A stretch of DNA of 64,000 nucleotides from an uncultured Halobacteriovorax sp. (GTDB lineage Bacteria; Bdellovibrionota; Bacteriovoracia; Bacteriovoracales; Bacteriovoracaceae). The stretch spans positions 248,001 to 312,000 of the forward strand of contig CAJXVS010000003.1 in the NCBI GenBank assembly GCA_913061265.1, read 5' to 3'. Shown piece by piece: positions 31,227 to 39,380 of the stretch. Position 1 is the first letter of the stretch. Every line of letters starts with the position of its first letter. The notes under the pieces were generated by a model, which worked only from the letters and a program-made list of their open reading frames with translations, made no database searches and was not told the DNA's origin. The position numbers and the translations under genes are program-made.

Positions 31227-31583
31227 ATCTTTCCTTATATATTCCGACGCCTACCCTCTAGGGGCGGACTTTCAATACTTTACTCATGCGAGTCTGAACT
31301 ATATCCAACAATTTGACCACTTTGGCAAGGGCCTTGCAGTGACACAGGGCCTCATATTATTAACGCAGAGTCAAAGCAACCACTTACAATTTCAGAATTA
31401 AACGAAGATTCTTTTGAAGCCCCAAAATCAACCAACTTTCCAATGCCTCAAATCCCTTTTGTGAGTCATTTTTTATCATCGCTTCGTTGAACGAAAATCG
31501 ACGCTGAGGGAGCGTGTATCTACACGCGACTGAAAAGGAGTCGCAGAGTGAAACGAATGGATGATGAAAAAGGGCCACAAAAG
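31227..31583 (-). promoter_or_regulatory. tRNA-Trp to secE spacer with stacked inverted repeats
   Basis: 357 bases with no gene I can support. Overlapping inverted repeats run from 31483 to 31544: TTCGT/ACGAA, ACGCT/AGCGT, GCGTGTA/TACACGC (31512-31527) and GCGACT/AGTCGC (31526-31544). Neighbouring stems share bases, so they exclude each other. A weak promoter candidate for secE on the minus strand is TTGCCA (31323-31328) with TATAGT (31298-31303) at a long 19-base spacing. Confidence 0.35.
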
Positions 31584-31660
31584 TGGCGGGAGCAGAGGGA
31601 TTCGAACCCCCAACCTACTGATTTGGAATCAGCCGCGCTACCAATTAGTGCCATACTCCC
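31584..31660 (-). tRNA. tRNA-Trp (anticodon CCA)
   Basis: Cloverleaf read on the minus strand. Acceptor GGGAGTA pairs with TGCTCCC (with one G-U), the anticodon loop is TTCCAAA with anticodon CCA, the T loop is TTCGAAT, the discriminator is G and CCA is encoded. The D stem GCAC/GCGC has an A-C mismatch and position 14 reads T instead of A. Location between tuf and secE is the usual place for trpT. Confidence 0.93.
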
Positions 31661-31736
31661 GCAAGGCTTAGAATTTTTAACAAATTTTGGTCAATTTGAC
31701 CATCGTCTTCTTCAGCACTTGGCCAATTGAAGACAT

Positions 31737-31761
31737 AAAAAAAGGGAGCCATTAGCTCCCT
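31737..31761 (-). terminator. Intrinsic terminator after tuf copy 2
   Basis: Minus-strand stem AGGGAGC/GCTCCCT (31743-31749 with 31755-31761), loop of five, followed by seven T (31737-31743). It lies between tuf and tRNA-Trp. Confidence 0.85.
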
Positions 31762-31789
31762 CTTTCTATATATCAAAATTATTTTTTTG

Positions 31790-32992
31790 ATTAATCAACA
31801 ATCTCAGAAACTGTACCAGCACCAATCGTTCTACCACCCTCACGGATTGCAAACTTAAGGCCTTTTTCCATAGCAATCGCTGAAATTAATTCAACTTCAA
31901 ATGCTGTGTTATCTCCTGGCATGATCATCTCTACACCTTCTGGAAGTGTGATCGCTCCTGTAACGTCTGTTGTTCTGAAATAGAACTGTGGACGGTATCC
32001 TTTGAAAATTGGAGTGTGACGTCCACCTTCGTCTTTAGAAAGGATATAAACTTCACACTTAAACTTTGCATGTGGAGAAACTGTTCCTGGCTTAATTAGA
32101 CACTGACCACGTTCGATATCTTCTCTCTTCGTTCCACGAAGTAAAAGTCCTACGTTATCCCCTGCCATACCTTTATCAAGTAGTTTTCTGAACATCTCAA
32201 CACCTGTTACAGTTGTTTTTTGAAGCTCACGAATACCTACAATTTCTACTTCCTCATTAACGTTTACAATCCCTCTTTCAATACGACCTGTACAAACTGT
32301 ACCACGTCCTGAAATTGAGAAAACGTCTTCTACTGGCATAAGAAAATCTTTATCAACGTCACGTGCTGGAGTTGGAATATACTCATCAACTCTGTCCATT
32401 AACTCTTGTACTTTTTCTCTACCAATATTTGCATCTCTATCTTCTACTGCTGCAAGCGCAGAACCAGCTACGATAGGAATATCATCACCTGGAAAATCAT
32501 AAGAAGAAAGAAGTTCACGAACTTCCATTTCTACTAGTTCAAGTAGTTCTTCATCATCAACCTGATCAACTTTATTTAAGAAAACAACTAGAGCTGGAAC
32601 ACCAACCTGGCGAGCAAGAAGGATATGCTCACGTGTTTGTGGCATAGGTCCGTCTGCTGCAGAACAAACTAAAATTGCACCGTCCATTTGAGCAGCACCA
32701 GTAATCATGTTTTTTACATAATCGGCGTGACCTGGACAATCAACGTGAGCGTAATGACGAACACTAGTTTCGTACTCAACGTGTGAAGTATTAATTGTAA
32801 TACCACGAGCTTTCTCTTCAGGAGCATTATCAATGTCAGCATAACCAGAAGCATCCATTCCAGAAGCAGCAGCTAGAGTCATTGAGATCGCAGCAGTTAG
32901 TGTAGTTTTACCATGATCGACGTGACCGATAGTTCCAATGTTTACGTGTGGTTTTGACCTGTCAAAGGTTTCCTTAGCCATAATATTCTCCT
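31790..32992 (-). repeat. Direct repeat containing tuf copy 2
   Basis: Partner of the 1,203-base repeat at 14979-16181. Flanking bases differ at once on both sides (ATTTTTTTG against GAAATTATAT beyond the stop; TATTTCTAT against TGTATAATTA above the RBS). Confidence 0.88.
31791..32981 (-). CDS. tuf: Elongation factor Tu, copy 2
   Basis: 396 residues, identical to the protein at 14980-16170. This copy sits in the tufB-type context: four tRNA genes upstream, tRNA-Trp and secE downstream. It has its own promoter candidate at 33039-33067 and its own terminator at 31737-31761, so the two copies can be regulated apart while their sequences are kept the same. Confidence 0.98.
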   Translation of the reverse strand: MAKETFDRSKPHVNIGTIGHVDHGKTTLTAAISMTLAAASGMDASGYADIDNAPEEKARGITINTSHVEYETSVRHYAHVDCPGHADYVKNMITGAAQMDGAILVCSAADGPMPQTREHILLARQVGVPALVVFLNKVDQVDDEELLELVEMEVRELLSSYDFPGDDIPIVAGSALAAVEDRDANIGREKVQELMDRVDEYIPTPARDVDKDFLMPVEDVFSISGRGTVCTGRIERGIVNVNEEVEIVGIRELQKTTVTGVEMFRKLLDKGMAGDNVGLLLRGTKREDIERGQCLIKPGTVSPHAKFKCEVYILSKDEGGRHTPIFKGYRPQFYFRTTDVTGAITLPEGVEMIMPGDNTAFEVELISAIAMEKGLKFAIREGGRTIGAGTVSEIVD

Positions 32993-33355
32993 ATTTCTAT
33001 TAAATATTTTTTACAAACTTATTACGTATAGTTCGCACAGTATGTAGCAAGGTTGTATTTCTGACAAGCCTAAAAACGCTTCCTAATGCAGCTAAGGACG
33101 ATTTTAGTCGGTATTTTTGCGGCCGGTTATGGAGTTTTGTCCTTAGTAGTGGTGTTTAAGCCGGATCTTGATGGTTCTTTTTGAGGGGTTTTCTGGTTTG
33201 GGCTTCTAAAGATAGATCTTTTGAGTGGGGTTCTAGTAAATAAAGATACTGTTCTTTAATAGGCTTTTGTTTTGGGGTGGATCAGTGACCGTAGTTCAAA
33301 AAATATCCTCTGGTTCGCAAAGGAGGCGTTTCAAATAATTGGGATTCTGTAATGA
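32993..33355 (-). promoter_or_regulatory. tRNA-Thr to tuf spacer
   Basis: About 360 bases without a gene. It holds the tuf promoter candidate near its downstream end. Elsewhere I see only T/G-rich sequence on the plus strand (A/C-rich on the minus strand) and no convincing ORF or terminator. The leader from the predicted start to tuf is about 50 bases. Confidence 0.5.
33039..33067 (-). promoter_or_regulatory. Promoter of tuf copy 2
   Basis: Minus-strand -35 TTGTCA (33062-33067, 5/6), 17-base spacer, -10 CATACT (33039-33044, 4/6). It lies between the tRNA cluster and tuf, so tuf need not depend on the tRNA promoter. Confidence 0.55.
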
Positions 33356-33430
<75 letters not shown>

Positions 33431-33453
33431 GATGATAAATTTGGTAGAAAAAA

Positions 33454-33529
33454 TGGAGCGGGCGACAAGGTTCGAACTTGCGACATTCAGCTTGGAAGGC
33501 TGACACTCTACCAACTGAGTTACGCCCGC
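33454..33529 (-). tRNA. tRNA-Gly (anticodon TCC)
   Basis: Minus-strand cloverleaf of 76 bases. Acceptor GCGGGCG/CGCCCGC, anticodon loop CTTCCAA, T loop TTCGAAC, discriminator T and encoded CCA. It lies 23 bases upstream of the tRNA-Thr(GGT) gene in the same transcript. Confidence 0.96.
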
Positions 33530-33544
33530 TTATTATGAGAATGA

Positions 33545-33629
33545 TGGTGGCGAGTGATGGATTCGAACCATCGAAGGGAAACCCGACAGATTTACAGTCT
33601 GTTGCCTTTGGCCACTCGGCAAACTCGCC
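33545..33629 (-). tRNA. tRNA-Tyr (anticodon GTA)
   Basis: Minus-strand class II tRNA of 85 bases with a long variable arm. Acceptor GGCGAGT/ACTCGCC, anticodon loop CTGTAAA, T loop TTCGAAT, discriminator A, encoded CCA. Confidence 0.96.
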
Positions 33630-33649
33630 ACTAATATAACAAAAAAAAA

Positions 33650-33725
33650 TGGAGCTGGCTATAGGAGTTGAACCTACGACCTACGGTTTACAAAACCGTT
33701 GCTCTACCAACTGAGCTAAGCCAGC
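33650..33725 (-). tRNA. tRNA-Thr (anticodon TGT)
   Basis: Minus-strand cloverleaf of 76 bases. Acceptor GCTGGCT/AGCCAGC, anticodon loop TTTGTAA, T loop TTCAACT, discriminator T, encoded CCA. It is first in the Thr-Tyr-Gly-Thr-tuf array, the same order as thrU-tyrU-glyT-thrT-tufB in E. coli. Confidence 0.96.
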
Positions 33726-33748
33726 CCATATTCGTTTGCTAGAGAGAT

Positions 33749-33777
33749 TTTATAATCATTTAGAGTATTAAAATCAA
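33749..33777 (-). promoter_or_regulatory. Promoter of the tRNA-tuf array
   Basis: Minus-strand -35 TTGATT (33772-33777, 4/6), 17-base spacer, -10 TATAAA (33749-33754, 5/6). The predicted start is about 17 bases before the first mature tRNA base. It sits in the 64-base gap after rlmB. Confidence 0.62.
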
Positions 33778-33789
33778 GAAATTAATTAC

Positions 33790-34551
33790 TTAGCTCGATG
33801 CATTATTTGAAATCATTTTCTCCATAGCGATTGCAGCGGCCACAGAAACGTTCAAACTTTGGATATTTCCGCGCGGCTCCAACTTTATTGTTTTGTCGAG
33901 AATCCTAGTAATAGCGTTCGATAAACCAACATCCTCGGCTCCGAGGACTAGAGCCATCTTGTTCGTTTTAGAGAAATTCGTGTCCTCAGAGTGCTCAGAA
34001 AAACCCTGCATCAAAATATTTTTTTCTTTTAATTTATTTATAGTTTTCGGCAGACTGCCACAATTTATCAACGGAACATGCTCATATGCTCCCGAAGAAA
34101 TTCTGTGAAATGTCGGTGTTCTTAGAATATCACCCTTTCTCGATAGTAAAACAGCATCAATTCCATAAAAGCTAGCTGATCTCATAATAGCTCCTAAATT
34201 ATGAACATCAGTGATCTGATCAAGAATAAGCATCTTAAAGTCTTCCTTTGAATCAATAAGATTATAAAGAAAGGTAAGGTTCTTAAGTTCTAAGCGCTCA
34301 GTTAACAGAAAAGTATTAGCGGGAACTCTAGAGAAATGAAAATCCATTTCTTTATAAAGTTTCTTAGCTTCTTCTTGAATGTCGTGGGGCTTATGCTCAC
34401 TAACATCAAGACCCGAGATATTATTCAGGTTTATTTTCTTAGTTAATTCACCTTTATTTTCTTTTGTTGTGAATAACTTATGCCCAGATCTTTCAGGGTT
34501 GTTAAGAGCTTCAACAATAGAGTGAATGCCAACGATGATTTCTTGAGCCAT
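33790..34551 (-). CDS. rlmB: 23S rRNA 2'-O-ribose methyltransferase, SpoU/TrmH family
   Basis: SPOUT-fold RNA methyltransferase that uses SAM to methylate a ribose 2'-OH; the likely target is G2251 of 23S rRNA. An N-terminal substrate-binding domain (about 1-85) is followed by the catalytic domain with motif 1 DVHNLGAIMRSASFYGIDAV, motif 2 ALVLGAEDVGLS and motif 3 IQSLNVSVAAAIAM. 253 residues is normal. Its start overlaps the proS stop by one base. A close relative acting on another RNA cannot be excluded. Confidence 0.85.
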   Translation of the reverse strand: MAQEIIVGIHSIVEALNNPERSGHKLFTTKENKGELTKKINLNNISGLDVSEHKPHDIQEEAKKLYKEMDFHFSRVPANTFLLTERLELKNLTFLYNLIDSKEDFKMLILDQITDVHNLGAIMRSASFYGIDAVLLSRKGDILRTPTFHRISSGAYEHVPLINCGSLPKTINKLKEKNILMQGFSEHSEDTNFSKTNKMALVLGAEDVGLSNAITRILDKTIKLEPRGNIQSLNVSVAAAIAMEKMISNNASS

Positions 34552-36305
34552 TACAATGCCGCCATAAGTTCTTTAAGTTTTACTACTAGATCTTCTCTTT
34601 GAACTTTAAAAGACTCTCCAGTTTTTCTAATAACTACTTCTAATTCTTTATTTTCAGCATAGGTCTTCTCACCTAAGACAACTCTTAGAGGAAGTCCTAA
34701 AAGATCAGCATCCTTGAATTTAAACCCAGGACCTGCTTTTCTATCGTCAAAAACAGTATCTAAACCTGCATCCTGAAGTTCTTCGTAGACTTCCTCAGCA
34801 AGGGCCTTAAGTTCATCAGACTTAGCTAATGAAGCAAAGTAAACATCGGCAGGTGCTAAGGAAACTGGCCAAATAATTCCTTTTTCATCATGGGATTGTT
34901 CAATGGCCGCAGCCACAGTTCTAGTGATCCCAATACCGTAACAACCCATTAGAGGTGGTATAGTTTTTCCATTTTGATCAAGAACGTTGATTCCCATGGC
35001 CTTTGTGTAAATATCTCCAAGCTGAAAGATATGCCCAACTTCTATCCCTCTAGCTTCATCAACAGTGTGTTTACCGTCTTCAGTTAGGTCACCTTTTTTG
35101 GCTAACCTAAGATCAACTGCTTCAAACTCTTTGATATCCCTAGAAGGAACAAAGTTTTTAATATGCAGGTCTTGCTTCTGGCCACCGACTGTATAGGCAG
35201 CATCAATATTGATTTCTGTATCAACTAATACTTTTATTTCTTCTTTTAAATTAAAAGCTCCAATAAAACCCTTAACTAACTCAAGAGACTTAATCTCATC
35301 TTCATGAGCTGGTCTAAGCTCAGAGGCTCCGAGATAGTTTGAAAGCTTTAACTCATTGAGATCATCATCTCCTAGCAGCTGAACCAGAATAAACTGTGCA
35401 TCCCTATCTTCTTCAAAGAAGTCAGCATAATAAACTAAAGATTTGATGCTTGTGTATTTCTCTACTTTTAGGAAATTACAAACATCTTCAATAGTAGTCA
35501 TTCCTGGAGTTGAAACTTCTTCTTGAGCTGGTTTTGAAGTATCAAAGTTAAGGTTGGCCCTCTTGGTTCTGGCTTTCTCAACGTTTGATCCGTAACCAGC
35601 TTCTTGATTAAACAAGATTACGTCTTCTCCATTGTCAGCAATGACCTGAAATTCATGAGTTTGAGCTGAACTATCAGCCATGGCTCCAGCATCAGCTTCA
35701 ACGATAAAAAAGTTAAGCCCCATTCTTTCAAATATTCTTGAATAGGCTTTTTTGAGGTTCTCATAACCTTCATCGAGGCAAGCCTTATCAATATGAAAGG
35801 TATAAGCGTCTTTCATTGTGAACTCACGCCCACGCATTAAACCAAAACGAGGCCTGATCTCATCTCTAAATTTTGTATTAATTTGATACAAACTAGTTGG
35901 TAGTTGCTTATAGCTCTTAACAGTCTTTCTGAAGATATCTGCAATAGCTTCTTCGTTAGTAGGAGAAAGACAAACATCACGACCACTCTTGTCTTTGAAC
36001 TTAAGCATCTCAGTCATTTTATCCCAACGACCAGACTCTTTCCAAAGCTCGCCAGGCGTCACTACGCTCATCAGAAGTTCAGAGCAACCCGCTCTATTAA
36101 GTTCTTCTCTTACGATCCTCTCAGCCTTCTGAATGGCCTTCAAACCGAATGGTAGGTAACTGTATAGACCAGCTCCTGTTTTATGAATTAAACCGGCTCT
36201 AATCATGAGCTGATGACTTGGAATTTCCGCGTCAGCTGGAGTTTCTTTATATGTCTGCCAAAATGCCTTAGAAAGCCTCATAGGTCTCAATCCTTTTTTG
36301 CTCAA
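34551..36305 (-). CDS. proS: Prolyl-tRNA synthetase, bacterial type with editing insert
   Basis: Class II synthetase charging tRNA-Pro. Motif 2 region is CLSPTNEEAIADIFRKTV and FRDEIRPRFGLMRGREFTMK; motif 3 is GCYGIGITRTVAAAIEQ. Between them lies the YbaK-type editing insert (about residues 225-400) that removes mischarged alanine. A C-terminal anticodon-binding domain follows. 584 residues against 572 in E. coli. A 7-bp hairpin (GCTCAAA/TTTGAGC) lies just before the RBS region. Confidence 0.96.
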   Translation of the reverse strand: MSKKGLRPMRLSKAFWQTYKETPADAEIPSHQLMIRAGLIHKTGAGLYSYLPFGLKAIQKAERIVREELNRAGCSELLMSVVTPGELWKESGRWDKMTEMLKFKDKSGRDVCLSPTNEEAIADIFRKTVKSYKQLPTSLYQINTKFRDEIRPRFGLMRGREFTMKDAYTFHIDKACLDEGYENLKKAYSRIFERMGLNFFIVEADAGAMADSSAQTHEFQVIADNGEDVILFNQEAGYGSNVEKARTKRANLNFDTSKPAQEEVSTPGMTTIEDVCNFLKVEKYTSIKSLVYYADFFEEDRDAQFILVQLLGDDDLNELKLSNYLGASELRPAHEDEIKSLELVKGFIGAFNLKEEIKVLVDTEINIDAAYTVGGQKQDLHIKNFVPSRDIKEFEAVDLRLAKKGDLTEDGKHTVDEARGIEVGHIFQLGDIYTKAMGINVLDQNGKTIPPLMGCYGIGITRTVAAAIEQSHDEKGIIWPVSLAPADVYFASLAKSDELKALAEEVYEELQDAGLDTVFDDRKAGPGFKFKDADLLGLPLRVVLGEKTYAENKELEVVIRKTGESFKVQREDLVVKLKELMAAL

Positions 36306-36376
36306 ATCTGCTTTGAGCTCTTATAAATTTAGTACATTGAAAAATCGGGGTTGGCCACTAGCGCATAACTGCTGAT

Positions 36377-37297
36377 CTAGTGAAATGCCGGTGCAAGGGC
36401 CTGGGGGAGTTCAAAGGCTTCGATGGTTTCTTTTTGAAGAGAAGAAGCTGATACAATTTCAAAAGCGCTAGGTGTTTCGAGTAGTTTTCTACAAAGCATA
36501 TTGTGAAGATTATGACCTGACTTATAGGTCGTGATCTTTCCAGCAATCTCATAACCTAATAGGCTAATGTCACCAATGGTATCAAGGATCTTATGCCTTA
36601 CAAATTCATCCTGAAATCTAAGCCCTTCAGGGTTAACAACTTTGAAGTCATCTAAAACAACAGCATTATCTAAGCTTCCGCCTTTAATAAGGCCTCTGCG
36701 CTTAAGCATATCAACATCTCTAAGCATACCAAATGTTCTGGCTCTTGAGATTTCACTAATAAAGTTCTGACAAGAAAACTCGAAGACCTTTTTTTGTTTC
36801 TTAATTAATGAGTGTGGAAAGACAATTGTGCTATCAATGATTAATTTTGAAGACGGCTCAATCGTTGCCCACTTATCTTCTAGCTCCACTCTTACAGGCT
36901 CTAAGATAACTAAGAACTTCTTCGAAGTATTAAGAGAAGTTATCCCTGTTTCCTTTAGTAGGAAAACGAACGAGGCACCTGAGCCATCCATGATAGGAAC
37001 TTCAGGTCCATCGATTTCACAAAGAACATTATTTATCCCTAAGCCGTAAAAAACTGACAAAAGGTGCTCCACTGTATGGATACTATTTATACCTGAACCA
37101 ATTGTTGTATTATTTTCTGTGGCGCCCACAGTCACGGCCGAAGCTTTGATAGCTGGCTCATTAGGAAGGTCAGTTCTTGTGAACTGAATACCAAAGTCTG
37201 CTTCAGCTGGGCATAAAGTTAACGTTACTTTCTTTCCTGAGTGAAGACCCAGTCCAGTAACAGTTACTTTTTTTGCTAAAGTTCTTTGGTAAAGCAT
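36377..37297 (-). CDS. lpxC: UDP-3-O-acyl-N-acetylglucosamine deacetylase
   Basis: Zinc enzyme of the first committed step of lipid A synthesis, which shows that the cell has an LPS outer membrane. The motif HTVEHLLS places the catalytic Glu77 and the ligand His78; the other ligands lie in HKILDTIGD and the general acid histidine in SGHNLHNM. 306 residues is normal. It is transcribed away from the envelope cluster at 37612 and is followed by proS. Confidence 0.96.
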   Translation of the reverse strand: MLYQRTLAKKVTVTGLGLHSGKKVTLTLCPAEADFGIQFTRTDLPNEPAIKASAVTVGATENNTTIGSGINSIHTVEHLLSVFYGLGINNVLCEIDGPEVPIMDGSGASFVFLLKETGITSLNTSKKFLVILEPVRVELEDKWATIEPSSKLIIDSTIVFPHSLIKKQKKVFEFSCQNFISEISRARTFGMLRDVDMLKRRGLIKGGSLDNAVVLDDFKVVNPEGLRFQDEFVRHKILDTIGDISLLGYEIAGKITTYKSGHNLHNMLCRKLLETPSAFEIVSASSLQKETIEAFELPQALAPAFH

Positions 37298-37611
37298 TGT
37301 GTTCCTAATTTTAAGTATCCAATCATTCTAATGTGCTGAGTTTATTAATGGCAACATCTAGTACTAGTATAAACTAGTGAGTTACCTTGTTATTTCAGCG
37401 GACAATTATTCCCGATTTAGTTTATCGGTTTCTATCAAATCTACAGCGGAGAAGGTGGTTTTTTTGCTAAATTGTGTAATTTTTCCTGATTTCAGGTACT
37501 TTTCCCATCTCTGATATCCGACTAAATCTCTTTAATCTCAATATTAGCCACAATTATTTCTCATTCCCTCAAAGTTTAGATAGCCTTTAAGTACTACTAA
37601 AGAGGTAATAG
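37298..37611. promoter_or_regulatory. Divergent spacer between lpxC and the lipoprotein gene
   Basis: 314 bases without a gene. It holds the lpxC promoter candidate on the minus strand and the AGAGG RBS of the plus-strand lipoprotein at its end. A nested inverted repeat (ACTAG/CTAGT around TATAAA) lies near 37361-37378. No convincing plus-strand promoter was found. Confidence 0.5.
37325..37354 (-). promoter_or_regulatory. Promoter of lpxC
   Basis: Minus-strand -35 TTGCCA (37349-37354, 5/6), 18-base spacer, -10 TAGAAT (37325-37330, 5/6). The predicted start gives a leader of about 20 bases. Confidence 0.5.
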
Positions 37612-38016
37612 ATGAATGTAAAAACAGTCGGTTACAAGCACTTGGTCATTCTATTGGTCTTCTCTGCTTGTGCTAGTAAGCCTGTTCTCTACCCTAACAA
37701 GAAATTTGAAGCGGTAGGGCCAGATCTAGCTCAGAAAGATACCGAAGCTTGTATGAAGAAAGCAGATAAGTTCTTAAAGTCTCCAAAAGCAAAAAAGATG
37801 CTTAAATCAGGGGGAGCTGGAGCTTTGCTTGGTGGTGTCGTTGGCGGAGTTGCCGGAATATTTTCTGGAAATATTGCGGGGGGTGCTGCTCAAGGTGCTG
37901 CCATGGGTGGAGCTGGAGGCGCGGTTGCTGGTGCCCTTAGCCCTGATGAATTAAAACAAAGATATGTGAACCAATGCCTTAGAAAAAAAGGTTATCAAGT
38001 TCTTGGATGGGAATAA
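37612..38016 (+). CDS. Glycine-zipper lipoprotein, function unknown
   Basis: 134 residues. A lipoprotein signal peptide ends in FSAC (Cys20 would be acylated). The middle (about residues 65-105) is a glycine zipper with repeated GG and GA steps, for example GGAGALLGGVVGGVAG, a feature of small outer-membrane lipoproteins that insert or oligomerise. Two further cysteines flank it (TEACMKK and NQCLRKK) and may form a disulfide. RBS AGAGG lies before the ATG. The stop overlaps the next start (TAATG), so it heads a three-gene operon. Confidence 0.8.
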   Translation: MNVKTVGYKHLVILLVFSACASKPVLYPNKKFEAVGPDLAQKDTEACMKKADKFLKSPKAKKMLKSGGAGALLGGVVGGVAGIFSGNIAGGAAQGAAMGGAGGAVAGALSPDELKQRYVNQCLRKKGYQVLGWE

Positions 38017-38441
38017 TGATTTGGAAAAAAGAGCCTGATTTGGATTTAATAAATAAATGGTGTGAGAAAACTGCTGTCGATAATAATGGGATTGTCATAG
38101 TTGAAGCCACAGAAGATAGCTTGATCGGCACAATGCCAATAGATGAGAGAACCGTTCAACCTCAGAGAAGGTTGCACGGTGGAGTCAGTTGCGTTCTTTC
38201 AGAAAGCTTAGCTTCAATTGGAGCTAATATGACTTTAGACCAAACGAAATACACGGCATTTGGCATCTCTATAGAAGCCAATCATCTCAGACCAGTTATG
38301 GAAGGAAAGTCCGTAAAAGGGATTGCTACTCCTATACATATAGGAAAAACAATTCAAGTTTGGACCACTTCTATATATGATGATCAAGAAAAACTTATTT
38401 GCAATTCTAAACTAACTTTGGCTGTCGTTAAGACGAGGTAA
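38016..38441 (+). CDS. Hotdog-fold thioesterase, PaaI/MenI-like
   Basis: Acyl-CoA thioesterase candidate of the hotdog family. The signature RRLHGGVSCVLSESLASIGA matches the HGG...E/D active-site region of the PaaI/EntH/MenI group, with a Glu in the usual acidic position; a hotdog sheet follows (FGISIEANHLRPVMEGKSV). About 141 residues is the usual length. I chose the ATG at 38016, coupled to the preceding stop; an ATG at 38007 would add three residues. The substrate is unknown. Confidence 0.8.
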   Translation: MIWKKEPDLDLINKWCEKTAVDNNGIVIVEATEDSLIGTMPIDERTVQPQRRLHGGVSCVLSESLASIGANMTLDQTKYTAFGISIEANHLRPVMEGKSVKGIATPIHIGKTIQVWTTSIYDDQEKLICNSKLTLAVVKTR

Positions 38442-38443
38442 TC

Positions 38444-39106
38444 ATGAAGAAAATATTTTTGGCATTTATCACTTTTCTTTGGGCAGGTTCACTTTTGGCT
38501 AACTACGCAACTGTCGTTTTTATCAAAGGCGATGTTAAAGATGCCAAGAATATAGCTCTTAAGAAAAACCAAAAACTTCCAGAAGGTACTATGATCAATA
38601 CCGGTACAGGATCATTTGCTGTCTTAGAACTTCCTTTTGGAAACAAAGTAAAGGTTGGAGAAAGTTCTCAATTAAAGGTTTCTAAGATAGCGCCTAAAAA
38701 GAATGGCCAAACTAGGCTTGCTCTTTTTAAGGGAAGCTCATTTATTAAAGTTCTAAAATCTAAACTAGCTAAAGGCCAAAAATCAAAACTTATCCTAAGA
38801 ACAAGAACAACGGCCATGGGCGTCCGAGGTACTGAATTTTTCGCCAGTTATGGTACTGGAAAAGATGTTTGGATGTGTGTTAACGAAGGTATTGTTTCGG
38901 TAAGATCTAAGACTGAAAAGAAATCAACTTTTGTAAAAGCTGGGGAAGGCATTATTGTTAAAGATGGTAGCAAGACCTCTAAACCTAAGCCTTTAAAATG
39001 GACTAAAAAATTAAACTGGAATATGGACCCTGCTTCGGGGAACCTTGAGAACAAAGTCTCAATAGAATCTGCTTATACAGACTTACTTGATCAAGACTAC
39101 GATTAA
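38444..39106 (+). CDS. FecR-domain secreted protein
   Basis: 220 residues. A Sec signal peptide (about 1-19, ending SLLA) is followed by a FecR-type domain: ATVVFIKGDVKD, EGTMINTGTGSFAVLELPFG and the conserved TTAMGVRGTEFFASYG. In typical FecR proteins this domain is periplasmic and controls a sigma factor; here no sigma factor gene is adjacent, so it belongs to the stand-alone FecR group often linked to envelope structures. The charged C-terminus is unassigned. It starts 2 bases after the thioesterase stop. Confidence 0.82.
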   Translation: MKKIFLAFITFLWAGSLLANYATVVFIKGDVKDAKNIALKKNQKLPEGTMINTGTGSFAVLELPFGNKVKVGESSQLKVSKIAPKKNGQTRLALFKGSSFIKVLKSKLAKGQKSKLILRTRTTAMGVRGTEFFASYGTGKDVWMCVNEGIVSVRSKTEKKSTFVKAGEGIIVKDGSKTSKPKPLKWTKKLNWNMDPASGNLENKVSIESAYTDLLDQDYD

Positions 39107-39121
39107 TAAATATCGATAAAG

Positions 39122-39141
39122 GGCGTCAGAATACTGGCGCC
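39122..39141 (+). terminator. Hairpin after the FecR gene
   Basis: Stem GGCGTCAG/CTGGCGCC (39122-39129 with 39134-39141, one G-U) with a four-base loop, 15 bases after the stop. The following ATTTAGG is a poor T-tract, so termination is uncertain. Confidence 0.4.
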
Positions 39142-39263
39142 ATTTAGGATATATCCACAAAAAATACTCTCTCTGTAATCTTTTTTAAATTTTTAACACT
39201 TTAGGTTTTAGGATTTTTCCATCAGAATTGGAACACACACAAAAATGAAAAGAGAGAAACCAA

Positions 39264-39380
39264 ATGCTTTATATAAAATACTTAGCCGTATTGTTGGCCC
39301 TCATCACAATTGCATCAACACAAACGAATTCTCAAGAGAGCTCGACATCAAATCAAAAAGTTAAAATTACTAACCGTTAA
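39264..39380 (+). CDS. Small secreted-peptide candidate, 38 residues
   Basis: Short ORF starting MLYIKYLAVLLALITIASTQ, a signal-peptide-like hydrophobic start, then a polar Ser/Gln/Lys tail ending VKITNR. The RBS AGAGAG (39251-39256) is 7 bases before the ATG. The stop overlaps the convergent ruvB stop by 4 bases. An overlapping ORF in another frame starts at 39245 with a weaker RBS. I do not recognise a family. Confidence 0.45.
   Translation: MLYIKYLAVLLALITIASTQTNSQESSTSNQKVKITNR

Noticed and set aside
31384-31578. 64-codon minus-strand ORF between tRNA-Trp and secE
   Set aside because: No good RBS, and it lies across the stacked inverted repeats; more likely untranslated leader.
36306-36345. 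Terminator between lpxC and proS
   Set aside because: The 7-bp hairpin is followed on the minus strand by A residues, not T, so it does not fit an intrinsic terminator.
39245-39364. Alternative 39-codon ORF in another frame before the ruvB end
   Set aside because: Weaker RBS and no signal or membrane feature; the frame starting at 39264 is better supported.
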